Notes under the pieces: model-generated
Databases searched by the model: none
Told to the model about the DNA's origin: nothing
Seen by the model: only the letters and a program-made list of their open reading frames with translations
Part shown: positions 27,349 through 35,769 of the stretch, in pieces
Position numbering within the stretch: the stretch's first letter is position 1
Layout of the letters: every line of letters begins with the position of its first letter
Source: UBA5109 sp038148755
GTDB taxonomy: Bacteria > Pseudomonadota > Gammaproteobacteria > Pseudomonadales > Pseudohongiellaceae
Length of the DNA stretch: 64,000 bases
Direction: 5' to 3'
Assembly (NCBI GenBank): GCA_038148755.1
Contig: JAYQWA010000009.1
Span: 11,737-75,736, forward strand
Made by a program: the position numbers and the translations under genes

Positions 27349-27984
27349 TCAGCGGGTGCCGAAGACGACAATAGTCTTACCATGTACTTCTATCAGCCCC
27401 TGTTCTTCAAGGTCTTTTAAAACTCGACCAGCCATTTCTCTTGAGCAATTTACAATCCTGCCCAATTCCTGGCGGGTGATTTTAATCTGCATGCCATCAG
27501 GGTGAGTCATGGCATCAGGTTCTCTACTTAAGGTAAGCAGCTGACTGACGATACGACCTGTTACATCAAGAAAGGAAAGATCAGCAACACGTTGTGTGGT
27601 ATTACGGAGACGATGAGCCATTTGCTCACCAATGGTATAAAGTATTTCAGGATGCTGTTTACTGTATTCACTGAAATTGGAATAGGATATTTCGGCTATC
27701 TCGGTTTCTGTGCGGGTTCTGACACAAGCACTGCGAGACTCCCCGGTTTCGAACAGACCCATCTCACCAAAGAAATCCCCGGGATTTAAATAAGTAATAA
27801 TTGCTTCTTTACCTTCTTCATCTTCCAGGATAACGGACACTGATCCACTGATGATGTAGTAGAGAGTTTCAGATTTATCGCCTTCATGAATGACCGTAGT
27901 CTTATTAGAAAATTTGCGGCGATGTGCATGACTTAAAAAGTTTTCAAGATCATTGATATGAGGGGTGATTGCCATCAATGCCAT
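27349..27984 (-). CDS. vfr: cyclic-AMP receptor protein, Vfr type
   Basis: A 211-residue CRP-family regulator. The cyclic-nucleotide-binding domain has LNPGDFFGEMGLFE and the Arg/Ser of RSACVRTRTETEIAEI, which contact cAMP. The long helix includes LDVTGRI. The winged-helix DNA-binding part is KITRQELGRIVNCSREMAGRVLKDLEEQGLI, nearly the same as Vfr/Crp of Pseudomonas and E. coli, ending GKTIVVFGTR. The ATG at 27975 is an alternative start. It is divergent from an OsmC-like gene, as crp is from yhfA in E. coli. crp is an equally valid symbol. Confidence 0.93.
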   Translation of the reverse strand: MALMAITPHINDLENFLSHAHRRKFSNKTTVIHEGDKSETLYYIISGSVSVILEDEEGKEAIITYLNPGDFFGEMGLFETGESRSACVRTRTETEIAEISYSNFSEYSKQHPEILYTIGEQMAHRLRNTTQRVADLSFLDVTGRIVSQLLTLSREPDAMTHPDGMQIKITRQELGRIVNCSREMAGRVLKDLEEQGLIEVHGKTIVVFGTR

Positions 27985-28144
27985 GAATAACTCTTAATAT
28001 TCATATTGATTGATCAAGAATAAATCATTTTTATGCGCTATTGTACTGCTATTTTTATTCTTTCCAAGTGAACCTTTTCTGGTCAGGATTATAAACTGGA
28101 GCTGTGAGATAATAGAACGTCTAGTAAGTTTCCGGTTGAGTAAT

Positions 28145-28561
28145 ATGAAAGCAAAAATCAAATGGTTGGAAGAAGCTCAGATGGATGGCGAGTCGGGTAG
28201 TGGTCACCATATCAACATAGATGGCCCTGAATCTATCGGAGGACGTAATCAGGGTATGCGACCAATGGAAATGATGTTGATGAGTGTTGGAGCCTGTTCA
28301 ACAGTGGATGTGATCAGTATATTGAAAAAAGCCCGACAGGATGTTACTTATTGTGTTGTTGAGCTTGAGGGTGAGCGAGCCGATGCTATACCGGCTGTAT
28401 TTGAAAAAATTCACTTACATTTCAAAGTTAGCGGAAATAATCTGGATGAGAGTAAAGTAAAGCGGGCGGTGGAATTATCGGCAGAAAAATATTGCTCAGC
28501 TTCAATCATGCTAAAAAATGCCGGCGTTATTTTAAGCCACAGTTTTGAACTGCTGGATTGA
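28145..28561 (+). CDS. OsmC-family protein (YhfA-like)
   Basis: A 138-residue OsmC/Ohr-fold protein from the ATG at 28145; the frame is open to 28010, but the upstream part is a hydrophobic run foreign to the family. RPMEMMLMSVGACSTVDVISILKK contains the first conserved Cys in the central helix, and SAEKYCSASIML holds the second, the pair used for peroxide reduction. It matches the YhfA/PA0653 branch found beside crp/vfr. It is likely a thiol peroxidase or binding protein of unsettled role. Confidence 0.9.
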   Translation: MKAKIKWLEEAQMDGESGSGHHINIDGPESIGGRNQGMRPMEMMLMSVGACSTVDVISILKKARQDVTYCVVELEGERADAIPAVFEKIHLHFKVSGNNLDESKVKRAVELSAEKYCSASIMLKNAGVILSHSFELLD

Positions 28562-28578
28562 ATCAGCCCGTTTGAGCG

Positions 28579-29202
28579 CTAGAGTCGATAAACGGTTTTT
28601 TTCATCACCTGCGACATGAGAGTCATGGCCTGCCTGACTGGCGGGGGTAAACTTTGTGCTCCGGCATTTTCTGCCATGGTCGCGTGTTGTCCCTCATCAA
28701 TTAACATACGTTCCAGAATAGCCCGACTTTTTTCATCTTGCTCCGGCAGCGTTGCCAAATGTTCGTTGATATGTTCGCAAACCTGATTTTCAGTTTCGGC
28801 AACAAAGCCAAGGCTCCACTTGTCGCCGACAAGACCGGCAGCAGCACCTATACCATATGACATGACATACCAGAGTGGGTTTAACAGGCTGGGTTGGCTA
28901 TTGAGTTCACTAAGACGATTTTCACACCAGCTCAGATGATCAATTTCTTCATCGGCAGCCTGTTGCATCTGTGCTTTGACTTCAGGCAGTCTGGCTGTCA
29001 AAGCTTGTCCCTGATACAGGGCCTGAGCGCAAACTTCGCCAGTATGATTAATGCGCATTAAGCCAGCGCTATGTTTTCGCTCCGAATCCTCCAGTTCACT
29101 TTCAGTTTTGGCAGCAGCAGGGTTGGGTCGGCTGGCAGTTACTGAACCGGGAAGCAGCGTTTTTAAGGCCTGGTCGAATTGTTTAATCAGCTTGTCTGTC
29201 AT
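28579..29202 (-). CDS. coq7: 3-demethoxyubiquinol 3-hydroxylase Coq7
   Basis: A di-iron monooxygenase of 207 residues for the last hydroxylation of ubiquinone synthesis. The iron ligands can be read as the Glu of INHTGEVCAQALYQGQ, EEIDH, the Glu/His of NQVCEHINEH and DEGQHATMAEN. A membrane-associated helix lies near YVMSYGIGAAAGLVG. Starts at 29214 (ATG) and 29223 (GTG) are also in frame; AAGG lies close before the ATG at 29202. Its location by vfr and OsmC matches Pseudomonas, though the speD of that cluster is missing. It is convergent with the OsmC gene. Confidence 0.94.
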   Translation of the reverse strand: MTDKLIKQFDQALKTLLPGSVTASRPNPAAAKTESELEDSERKHSAGLMRINHTGEVCAQALYQGQALTARLPEVKAQMQQAADEEIDHLSWCENRLSELNSQPSLLNPLWYVMSYGIGAAAGLVGDKWSLGFVAETENQVCEHINEHLATLPEQDEKSRAILERMLIDEGQHATMAENAGAQSLPPPVRQAMTLMSQVMKKTVYRL

Positions 29203-29232
29203 GTTGCCTTGCATGTTAAACACCTGTTTGTT

Positions 29233-30522
29233 TTAAACCTGCTGTTCTCTGTTAATGGCACGGTAAGCGATATCTGTCCGGTAGTATACATCGTCCCAGT
29301 TAATTTGCTCGACCAGCTTGTAGGCGGCCTGTTGCGCGTCCGTTACGGAGTCTCCCATTGCAGTGGCACATAAGACTCGCCCGCCGTTAGTGATAATCTC
29401 GCCATTTTGTTCCGCGGTGCCGGCATGAAAGATTTTTTTGCTGTTATCCTGTGCAGTGTCCAGCCCGGATATAGTTTTACCTTTGGCATAAGCGTTAGGG
29501 TAACCGCCCGCTGCTAGAACGACACCAACTGCTGGTCGTGAATCAAAGGAAATACTCATGTCGTCAAGTTTTCCGTTTAACGCTGCCTGACAAAGTTCAA
29601 TAAGATCACTTTGCAAACGCATCATGACCGGTTGGGCTTCAGGATCACCAAAGCGGCAGTTAAATTCAACAACCTTTGGCTGGCCGTCGGGGCTGATCAT
29701 CAATCCGGCATATAGAAAGCCAACATAAGTATTTCCTTCCGCGGCCATGCCTTTTACGGTAGGAATAATCACTTCCTGCATAATGCGTTCATGGATTTCA
29801 GGTGTTACCACTGGCGCCGGAGAATAAGCACCCATACCACCGGTATTGGGACCGAGATCCCCATTGTCTCGGGCTTTATGATCCTGGGAAGACGCAAAGG
29901 GTAGGGCTGTATTACCGTCAACCAGCGCAATAAAGCTGGCTTCCTCACCCCGCATAAATTCTTCGATGACTACCCGATGACCCGCCTCACCAAAGCTGTT
30001 GCCTGAGAGCATGTCTTTAACTGTCTCTTCTGCTTCATCCATGGTCTGGGCAATGATGACACCCTTGCCTGCCGCCAGACCATCGGCCTTTATCACGACG
30101 GGCAGACTTTGGGTTTGTAAATAAGCAAGAGCCTGATCAATTTCAGTGAAGTTTGAGTATGCAGCCGTTGGAATATTGTGGCGGTGTAAAAAATCCTTGG
30201 TAAACGCTTTTGAGCCTTCCAGCTGGGCTGCTCCCTGACTTGGGCCGAAACAGAAAAGACCTTGCTCACTGAAGTAATTGACGATACCGGCAACCAGAGG
30301 CGCTTCCGGTCCGATAATAGTCAGTTCAACCTGGTTATCCTTTGCAAAATCAGTCAGCGCAGCAAAGTCCATAGGATCAAGTGCTACATTTTCAATATTG
30401 GCTTCATGGGCTGTCCCGGCGTTGCCAGGGGCGACATACACCATATTGACCTGCGGTGACTGGATCGCTTTCCAGGCCAGGGCGTGCTCTCTGCCGCCAC
30501 TGCCGATAATCATTACTTTCAT
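29233..30522 (-). CDS. purD: phosphoribosylamine-glycine ligase
   Basis: PurD (429 residues), GAR synthetase, an ATP-grasp enzyme of purine synthesis. It shows the N-terminal MIIGSGGREHALAWK, GPEAPLVAGI, ADGLAAGKGV, EASFIALVDG, PNTGGMGAYSPAP and NCRFGDPEAQPV. It is the usual partner of purH, which lies 33 bases upstream; both follow dusB-fis in a leftward run. Confidence 0.97.
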   Translation of the reverse strand: MKVMIIGSGGREHALAWKAIQSPQVNMVYVAPGNAGTAHEANIENVALDPMDFAALTDFAKDNQVELTIIGPEAPLVAGIVNYFSEQGLFCFGPSQGAAQLEGSKAFTKDFLHRHNIPTAAYSNFTEIDQALAYLQTQSLPVVIKADGLAAGKGVIIAQTMDEAEETVKDMLSGNSFGEAGHRVVIEEFMRGEEASFIALVDGNTALPFASSQDHKARDNGDLGPNTGGMGAYSPAPVVTPEIHERIMQEVIIPTVKGMAAEGNTYVGFLYAGLMISPDGQPKVVEFNCRFGDPEAQPVMMRLQSDLIELCQAALNGKLDDMSISFDSRPAVGVVLAAGGYPNAYAKGKTISGLDTAQDNSKKIFHAGTAEQNGEIITNGGRVLCATAMGDSVTDAQQAAYKLVEQINWDDVYYRTDIAYRAINREQQV

Positions 30523-30555
30523 TCGTTATTTGATTCCAAATTTTTCAGATAAATA

Positions 30556-32127
30556 TTAGTGCCTGAAATGCCGCATGCCGGTAAAGACCATTGCCATATC
30601 AGCGGCATCAGCTGCGTCGATAACCTGCTGGTCGTTAACAGAACCACCAGGCTGAATTACCGCTGTAATACCTGCTTCGGCAGCGGCTTCAACGCCATCG
30701 CTGAAGGGGAAAAAGGCATCCGAAGCCATTACTGAGCCAGCAACCTGCAAGCCTTCATCGGCTGCTTTGATACTGGCTATTCTGGCGCTGTAAACCCGGC
30801 TCATCTGTCCGGCGCCGATACCAATGGTTTGGTTATTTTTTACGTAAATGATGGCATTGGATTTCACAAATTTTACGACCTTCCAGGCAAACAGCATGTC
30901 TGAGATTTCTGTTGGTGTAGGCTGACGTTTAGTCACTATCTTGAGGTCTGATTCAGTGATGACACCGGTATCCAGATTTTGTACCAGTAAGCCACCTTTC
31001 ACCCGTTTATAGTCAAGACTGTCACTTTGCTCATTATCCCATTCACCGCAACTGAGCAGACGCAGGTTGGCTTTGGCGCTGACGACCTGAGCGGCTGCTT
31101 CCGATACTGATGGCGCAATAATGACTTCGGTAAACTGGCGTTCAGTAATAGCACGGGCAGTTGCTTCGTCCAGTTCACGATTAAAGGCAATAATGCCACC
31201 AAAAGCCGATGTGGGATCAGTCTGATAGGCTTTTTCGTAAGCACCGAGAATATCTTCAGCAGTGCCTACCCCACAGGGGTTGGCATGTTTGACGATAACG
31301 CAGGCTGGCTTGGTGAAACTTTTAACGCATTCCAGTGCTGCATCTGTATCAGCAATATTGTTGAATGAAAGTGCCTTGCCTTGGAGTTGCACTGAGGTGG
31401 AAATACTGGCTTCAGTATTTTTTTCTTCAACATAAAAGGCGGCCTGCTGATGCGGATTTTCGCCGTAACGCATGTCCTGTTTTTTAATGAACTGGGCGTT
31501 GTAGGTGCGGGGGAATTCACTGTCACCTTCTATTTTTCCAAGATAGTTAGCAATAGCCCCATCGTATTGGGCTGTATGCTCGAAGGTTTTAACCGCCAGA
31601 TCAAAACGTGTTGCCTGACTGAGCTGCTGATTGTTGTCCTGTAATTCGGTAATGATGCTGTCATAGTCAGTCGGGTCAACAACAACGCCGACGTGGGCAT
31701 GGTTTTTTGCTGCTGCCCGGAGCATGGTGGGACCACCGATATCAATATTTTCAATTGCAGTGGGGAGGTCGCAGTCCGGTTTGGCAATGGTTTCCTGAAA
31801 CGGGTAGAGGTTCACGACGACCATGTCGATCGGCGGAATGTCATGTTCCTGCATGACAGCATCATCGGTGCCACGCCGGGCCAGAATGCCGCCATGTACT
31901 TTTGGATGCAGGGTTTTAACACGGCCATCCATCATTTCAGGAAAGCCTGTGTAATCGGCAATCTCGGTAACGGCTATCCCTTGTTCACTGAGAAGTCTGT
32001 AGGTCCCGCCGGTTGAAAGTAACTCTATGCCTTGTTTTGCCAGAGCGGCGGCAAATTCCTTGATGCCAGATTTATCGGAAACACTAAGAAGGGCACGTCT
32101 TACCGGGGTCCAGTTGCTTGCTGTCAT
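30556..32127 (-). CDS. purH: bifunctional AICAR transformylase / IMP cyclohydrolase
   Basis: PurH (523 residues) does the last two steps to IMP. The MGS-like N-terminal IMP cyclohydrolase domain has LLSVSDKSGI, LLSTGGTYRLL and MMDGRVKTLHPKVHGG; the transformylase domain has RYGENPHQQAAFY, VKHANPCGVG, and the late SDAFFPFSDGVEAAAEAGI and PGGSVNDQ. Length is normal. It lies between fis (upstream) and purD (downstream). Confidence 0.97.
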   Translation of the reverse strand: MTASNWTPVRRALLSVSDKSGIKEFAAALAKQGIELLSTGGTYRLLSEQGIAVTEIADYTGFPEMMDGRVKTLHPKVHGGILARRGTDDAVMQEHDIPPIDMVVVNLYPFQETIAKPDCDLPTAIENIDIGGPTMLRAAAKNHAHVGVVVDPTDYDSIITELQDNNQQLSQATRFDLAVKTFEHTAQYDGAIANYLGKIEGDSEFPRTYNAQFIKKQDMRYGENPHQQAAFYVEEKNTEASISTSVQLQGKALSFNNIADTDAALECVKSFTKPACVIVKHANPCGVGTAEDILGAYEKAYQTDPTSAFGGIIAFNRELDEATARAITERQFTEVIIAPSVSEAAAQVVSAKANLRLLSCGEWDNEQSDSLDYKRVKGGLLVQNLDTGVITESDLKIVTKRQPTPTEISDMLFAWKVVKFVKSNAIIYVKNNQTIGIGAGQMSRVYSARIASIKAADEGLQVAGSVMASDAFFPFSDGVEAAAEAGITAVIQPGGSVNDQQVIDAADAADMAMVFTGMRHFRH

Positions 32128-32163
32128 GAATATTACTTGTCCTGTAATGGGTGAATTGAAGGG

Positions 32164-32409
32164 TTAATCTATTAATTTGTACTGTCTTAATTTTTTTCGC
32201 AGTGTGCCCCGGTTCAAGCCCAGCATGGCCGCAGCTTTACTCTGGTTGCTACGTGCATGCTTCATAACGACTTCCAGCATTGGGGCTTCAACTTCACCAA
32301 GCACCATATTATAAAGGTCACTGATATGCTCATGATCTACCTGGGTTAAATATTCTTCCAGGGCTTCATTGACACACTGTTTCAGGGTCTGGGGTCTGTC
32401 TTCACTCAT
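32164..32409 (-). CDS. fis: DNA-binding protein Fis
   Basis: An 81-residue Fis-type nucleoid protein. The C-terminal helix-turn-helix NQSKAAAMLGLNRGTLRKKLRQY is almost invariant in the family; the N-terminus is the shorter pseudomonad-type dimer region. Fis bends DNA and activates growth-phase genes. Its ATG overlaps the dusB stop by four bases, the classic dusB-fis operon. Confidence 0.95.
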   Translation of the reverse strand: MSEDRPQTLKQCVNEALEEYLTQVDHEHISDLYNMVLGEVEAPMLEVVMKHARSNQSKAAAMLGLNRGTLRKKLRQYKLID

Positions 32410-33401
32410 GCGGCAGCTCTCTTGCAGGGAAAGTCTTGCAGATTTGAAAAATAATTAGTCAGAGCAGCAAGTTGTTGTTTCGGTTCATCAAGCTTATTAA
32501 AAGCGGCTCTGAAAGAAAGAGATTCGGATAAATTCTGGCAATACCAGGCAACATGTTTTCGCGCAATCAGCGTCCCTTTAAAATCACCATAAAAATCGTA
32601 CAGATTTTGCAGGTGACCGAGAATTAAATTGAGTTGCTCACTTAAAGAGGGCTCAGCTTCAAGTTGCCGGTATTTAAGATAATGATCAATCTGCTGAAAA
32701 ATCCAGGGTCGCCCCTGTGCCGCCCGCCCAATCATGACACCGTCAGCCTTTGTGTAAGAGAGTACGGCGGCAGCTTTTTGTGGACTCAAGATATCACCAT
32801 TGGCAAATACCGGGATATCGACGCTTTGCTTGATTGCTGCAATGGTGTCGTATTCGACTTTACCCCTGAACATGCATTCGCGGGTACGGCCATGCACGGC
32901 AAGTGATTTTATACCCGCATCTTCAGCAATTCTGGCGATCGTGCTGCCATTGCGATTGGCAGGGTTCCAGCCGGTGCGGATTTTTAATGTGACCGGAACT
33001 TCAACAGCCTGTACGACTGAATTTAAAATTTCAGCGACCAGTTGCTCATCTTTCAGTAATGCCGAACCGGCAGCTTTCTTCAATACTTTTTTAGCGGGAC
33101 AGCCCATATTGATATCGATGATCTGGGCACCTTGTTTGACATTAAGCCTGGCTGCCTCTGCCATCATGGCTGGGTCTGAACCTGCAATCTGAACAACTCG
33201 GGGTGAGAGTTCGCCATCATGGTGGCGTCTCAGGCGATTTTTTTCGCTGTTCCAGAGTCTCGTATTACTGGTCAGCATTTCAGAAGGGGTGAGAGCCGCG
33301 CCATGTTCACGGCATAATGAACGGAAAGGCTGGTCAGTGACACCAGCCATAGGGGCAAGTACTACCTGAGAGTTAAGTGTGTAGGGCCCAATCTGGATCA
33401 C
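32406..33401 (-). CDS. dusB: tRNA-dihydrouridine synthase B
   Basis: DusB (331 residues), an FMN-dependent TIM-barrel enzyme reducing U17 of tRNA. It has LAPMAGVTDQPFR, the catalytic Cys in DINMGCPAKKV, LKIRTGWNP, LAVHGRTREC, PVFANGDI and DGVMIGRAAQGRPWIF. The overlap with fis confirms DusB over the DusA and DusC paralogues. It begins the dusB-fis-purH-purD segment, 92 bases after the DUF3426 gene. Confidence 0.96.
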   Translation of the reverse strand: MIQIGPYTLNSQVVLAPMAGVTDQPFRSLCREHGAALTPSEMLTSNTRLWNSEKNRLRRHHDGELSPRVVQIAGSDPAMMAEAARLNVKQGAQIIDINMGCPAKKVLKKAAGSALLKDEQLVAEILNSVVQAVEVPVTLKIRTGWNPANRNGSTIARIAEDAGIKSLAVHGRTRECMFRGKVEYDTIAAIKQSVDIPVFANGDILSPQKAAAVLSYTKADGVMIGRAAQGRPWIFQQIDHYLKYRQLEAEPSLSEQLNLILGHLQNLYDFYGDFKGTLIARKHVAWYCQNLSESLSFRAAFNKLDEPKQQLAALTNYFSNLQDFPCKRAAA

Positions 33402-33493
33402 TTAAGTAAGTAGCCTGTAAGAAAAAGCGAAGCTTAGCATTCTACTAAAAAAGTTGATGCGTTTAAATGAACGCTTGTTTAAGTGTTATTGCG

Positions 33494-34837
33494 TCAAGGC
33501 GTACGCAAAGTTAATGAGTAGTTGATGGCTTCCGGCCCCGGGTCGCAGATTTCCAGGCGGACCTGTATGGAAGAATTAGCCGGTAAACGGGTGAACTGCT
33601 GAAGTTCGGGGTCAAGATATTCTTCAGGGCGGAATAATCGATTAGCCACCAGCCTTCGATTCAGGTCAGAGAAGTTTAATTCGACCAGCGGAAAGATTTG
33701 TTCAAACTCAGCGGTATTCCGGAAGATAAAATCTATTTGTAAGGCATCGGCAATGGATGGGTGGCTGTTAACCAGCAGTTCGTCTGTAGAAAATAAACTT
33801 AAATCAAAGCGTTCGACAGTCGGACAGTCAGCATATTTACAGACAAATCCAGTCAGTGCAGCAAAACGGTCATCTCGCAGGTAATCATCAATATTTTTCC
33901 AGGCATATTGGCCAGCCAGCATGAGCAGAAGCAGAAAATTGGCAGAGAATAACAGGAAGGTAAATAGTGCCGTACGCTCATACTGACGGTAAATGGGAAT
34001 AGGTTCTTCGATGAGGGTGGGTATGGCATTGTCACCATCATTATTTAGGGAATCCTCATCATACAGAGACTCCAGGCTCTGCAGTTCAGCTTTCCTGTCG
34101 CTGGTTTTAGTTACGGAAACAGCTTTGGCGCTATGCTCAAGCTTACTTTCACTTTCTAATGCGCCTTGAGGATCATCTATTTCTGACTCTGACTCTGACT
34201 CTGACTCGAACGGCTGCACACTGTCGGCACTAATTTCCTCTTCTATTTCTTCTTCATACAGGTTTATGCCATTGTCAGCAGTTAGCAGTGTTTCTTTAGG
34301 AGGGAGCTCGTTTTCATCAATGTTCGTTGTTTCTGCTGATGTTTCAGTTGTTGTTTCAGCAGCTTCCTGTTCGATTTTATCCTCTGCATCTTCTTCCTCA
34401 GAAATTTCTGTGTCTGGATCAAGAAAGTCCGAGTCGATGCTTTCAAGTTCTTCATCGTCTTTCTCATCGTCGTCAGTTGTTGTCAGATATTCTTCTGCAT
34501 CTTGACCTTCTTCATGAACCGGATCAATATCTTCATCGCTATTCAGACTATCATTGGTTTCATCCAATTTGCCTGTGTATCGCTGTTTCGCCTGTTCGTT
34601 GGTCTGCTCAAGATATGCATAGTAATCGTCCAGCTCACTTTTTGGTTCCGGGCTAAGAAGTTTCTCAGCATCAGGATGAGCAATATCCTCTTCTTCAAAA
34701 AATAACTGTTGCTCCAGAGCAGAAAATACCTGCAGGCAAAAGCCGCAACGCACTTTGCCTTTGGCAAGCTGCAACTGCTCCTGCGTGATATTAAAAGACG
34801 TTTCGCAGTGCGGGCATTGAGTAATAAATGAAGACAT
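33494..34837 (-). CDS. zinc-ribbon (MJ0042) and DUF3426 membrane protein
   Basis: A 447-residue protein. Residues 5-40 form an MJ0042 zinc ribbon (Cys8, Cys11, Cys31, Cys34). Residues about 45-280 are very acidic and low in complexity, with many Glu/Asp/Ser including an ES repeat. One transmembrane helix (ALFTFLLFSANFLLLLML, about 290-310) leads to a C-terminal DUF3426 domain that should be periplasmic. Pseudomonas carries a similar gene between prmA and dusB, as here, but the acidic linker is much longer in this one. Function is unknown. Confidence 0.85.
   Translation of the reverse strand: MSSFITQCPHCETSFNITQEQLQLAKGKVRCGFCLQVFSALEQQLFFEEEDIAHPDAEKLLSPEPKSELDDYYAYLEQTNEQAKQRYTGKLDETNDSLNSDEDIDPVHEEGQDAEEYLTTTDDDEKDDEELESIDSDFLDPDTEISEEEDAEDKIEQEAAETTTETSAETTNIDENELPPKETLLTADNGINLYEEEIEEEISADSVQPFESESESESEIDDPQGALESESKLEHSAKAVSVTKTSDRKAELQSLESLYDEDSLNNDGDNAIPTLIEEPIPIYRQYERTALFTFLLFSANFLLLLMLAGQYAWKNIDDYLRDDRFAALTGFVCKYADCPTVERFDLSLFSTDELLVNSHPSIADALQIDFIFRNTAEFEQIFPLVELNFSDLNRRLVANRLFRPEEYLDPELQQFTRLPANSSIQVRLEICDPGPEAINYSLTLRTP
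34182..34207. repeat. in-frame hexanucleotide tandem repeat
   Basis: TCTGAC is repeated just over four times without change inside the DUF3426 gene. It encodes the ESESESE stretch of the acidic linker. Because the unit is six bases, slippage would alter linker length without shifting the frame. Confidence 0.85.
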
Positions 34838-34845
34838 GATTCTGT

Positions 34846-35751
34846 TTAAGTTAGACGTCGCCCGACAATTCTAACCCAGCCATCCTGAGATGTTATGGGT
34901 TCAATTTCAAACCAGGGAGCATAAGCCTCCTGTACCGATTCTGCCTGGTCTTCCAGAATGCCAGATAAAAGAATTTCACCATCAGACCTTACCAGTACAG
35001 CAAGGTAGGCGGCTAATTCAATAAGAGGCCCGGCTAATATATTGGCAAGTAGTAAATCGACTGGTTGTATCGCTTTAAGATTGATTTGCCGGACAAATTC
35101 CTTGGGTAAATAAACCGGGAAGTTTTTAAGATCAAGCTGGTTTTTTTCACAATTACTTCGGCTGGCAGTTAATGCCTGTGGATCATTGTCGACGCCGATT
35201 ACCTGCCTGGCACCAAGCAATAAAGCAGCGATACCCAGGATTCCGGAACCACAGCCATAGTCAATGAGATGCTTGTCTTTTAAATTTTGCCGGTCGAGCC
35301 AGCTTAAACAAAGCGCTGTTGTAGGATGGGTTCCCGTGCCGAAAGCCAGGCCTGGATCCAGCATAATATTGATGGCTTTAGGCTCGGGCGTTGTTGCCCA
35401 ACTTGGACAAATCCACAAGTTTTCACCGAAGCGCATTGGTTTGAAATTATCCATCCAGGTGCGTTCCCAGTCTTCATCTTCCAATAAACGGAACTCAAGC
35501 GGAGGCAATTTTTTAGGATGATAATCCTTGTTCAGATTTTGTATGAGCTCTTCAGGGTTTATTGTGTTCGGAAAGAGTGCTGTAAGAATAATACTGTCCC
35601 AGAGTGGCGTTTCTCCCCTGGCAGGTTCGAACACGGGCTGGTCAGCAGCATCCACCAGAGTGATGGCAAGAGAGTGATGAGCTTCCAGCAGCGATTCAAT
35701 TTCTGGCGCGAGATCAGGCGTGGTACTCAACTGTAATTGAATCCAGCCCAT
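34846..35751 (-). CDS. prmA: ribosomal protein L11 methyltransferase
   Basis: PrmA (301 residues) trimethylates L11 at several amino groups. The N-terminal substrate domain begins GWIQLQLSTTPD; the Rossmann methyltransferase part has MLDPGLAFGTGTHPTT, LIDYGCGSGILGIAALLLGA, GVDNDPQAL and LLANILAGPLIELA. It stands between accC (19 bases upstream) and the DUF3426 gene (8 bases downstream), a standard order. Confidence 0.97.
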   Translation of the reverse strand: MGWIQLQLSTTPDLAPEIESLLEAHHSLAITLVDAADQPVFEPARGETPLWDSIILTALFPNTINPEELIQNLNKDYHPKKLPPLEFRLLEDEDWERTWMDNFKPMRFGENLWICPSWATTPEPKAINIMLDPGLAFGTGTHPTTALCLSWLDRQNLKDKHLIDYGCGSGILGIAALLLGARQVIGVDNDPQALTASRSNCEKNQLDLKNFPVYLPKEFVRQINLKAIQPVDLLLANILAGPLIELAAYLAVLVRSDGEILLSGILEDQAESVQEAYAPWFEIEPITSQDGWVRIVGRRLT

Positions 35752-35769
35752 AACAGAATTGCCCGTGGC

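Noticed and set aside
28010..28144. N-terminal extension of the OsmC-like gene with a hydrophobic helix
   Set aside because: The OsmC family begins at the internal ATG (28145); the upstream part overlaps the vfr promoter region and has no ribosome site.
34266..34705. Several long frames opposite or across the DUF3426 gene
   Set aside because: They mirror the low-complexity acidic region (Ser/Phe- or Arg/Gln-rich shadows) and show no family motif or ribosome site.
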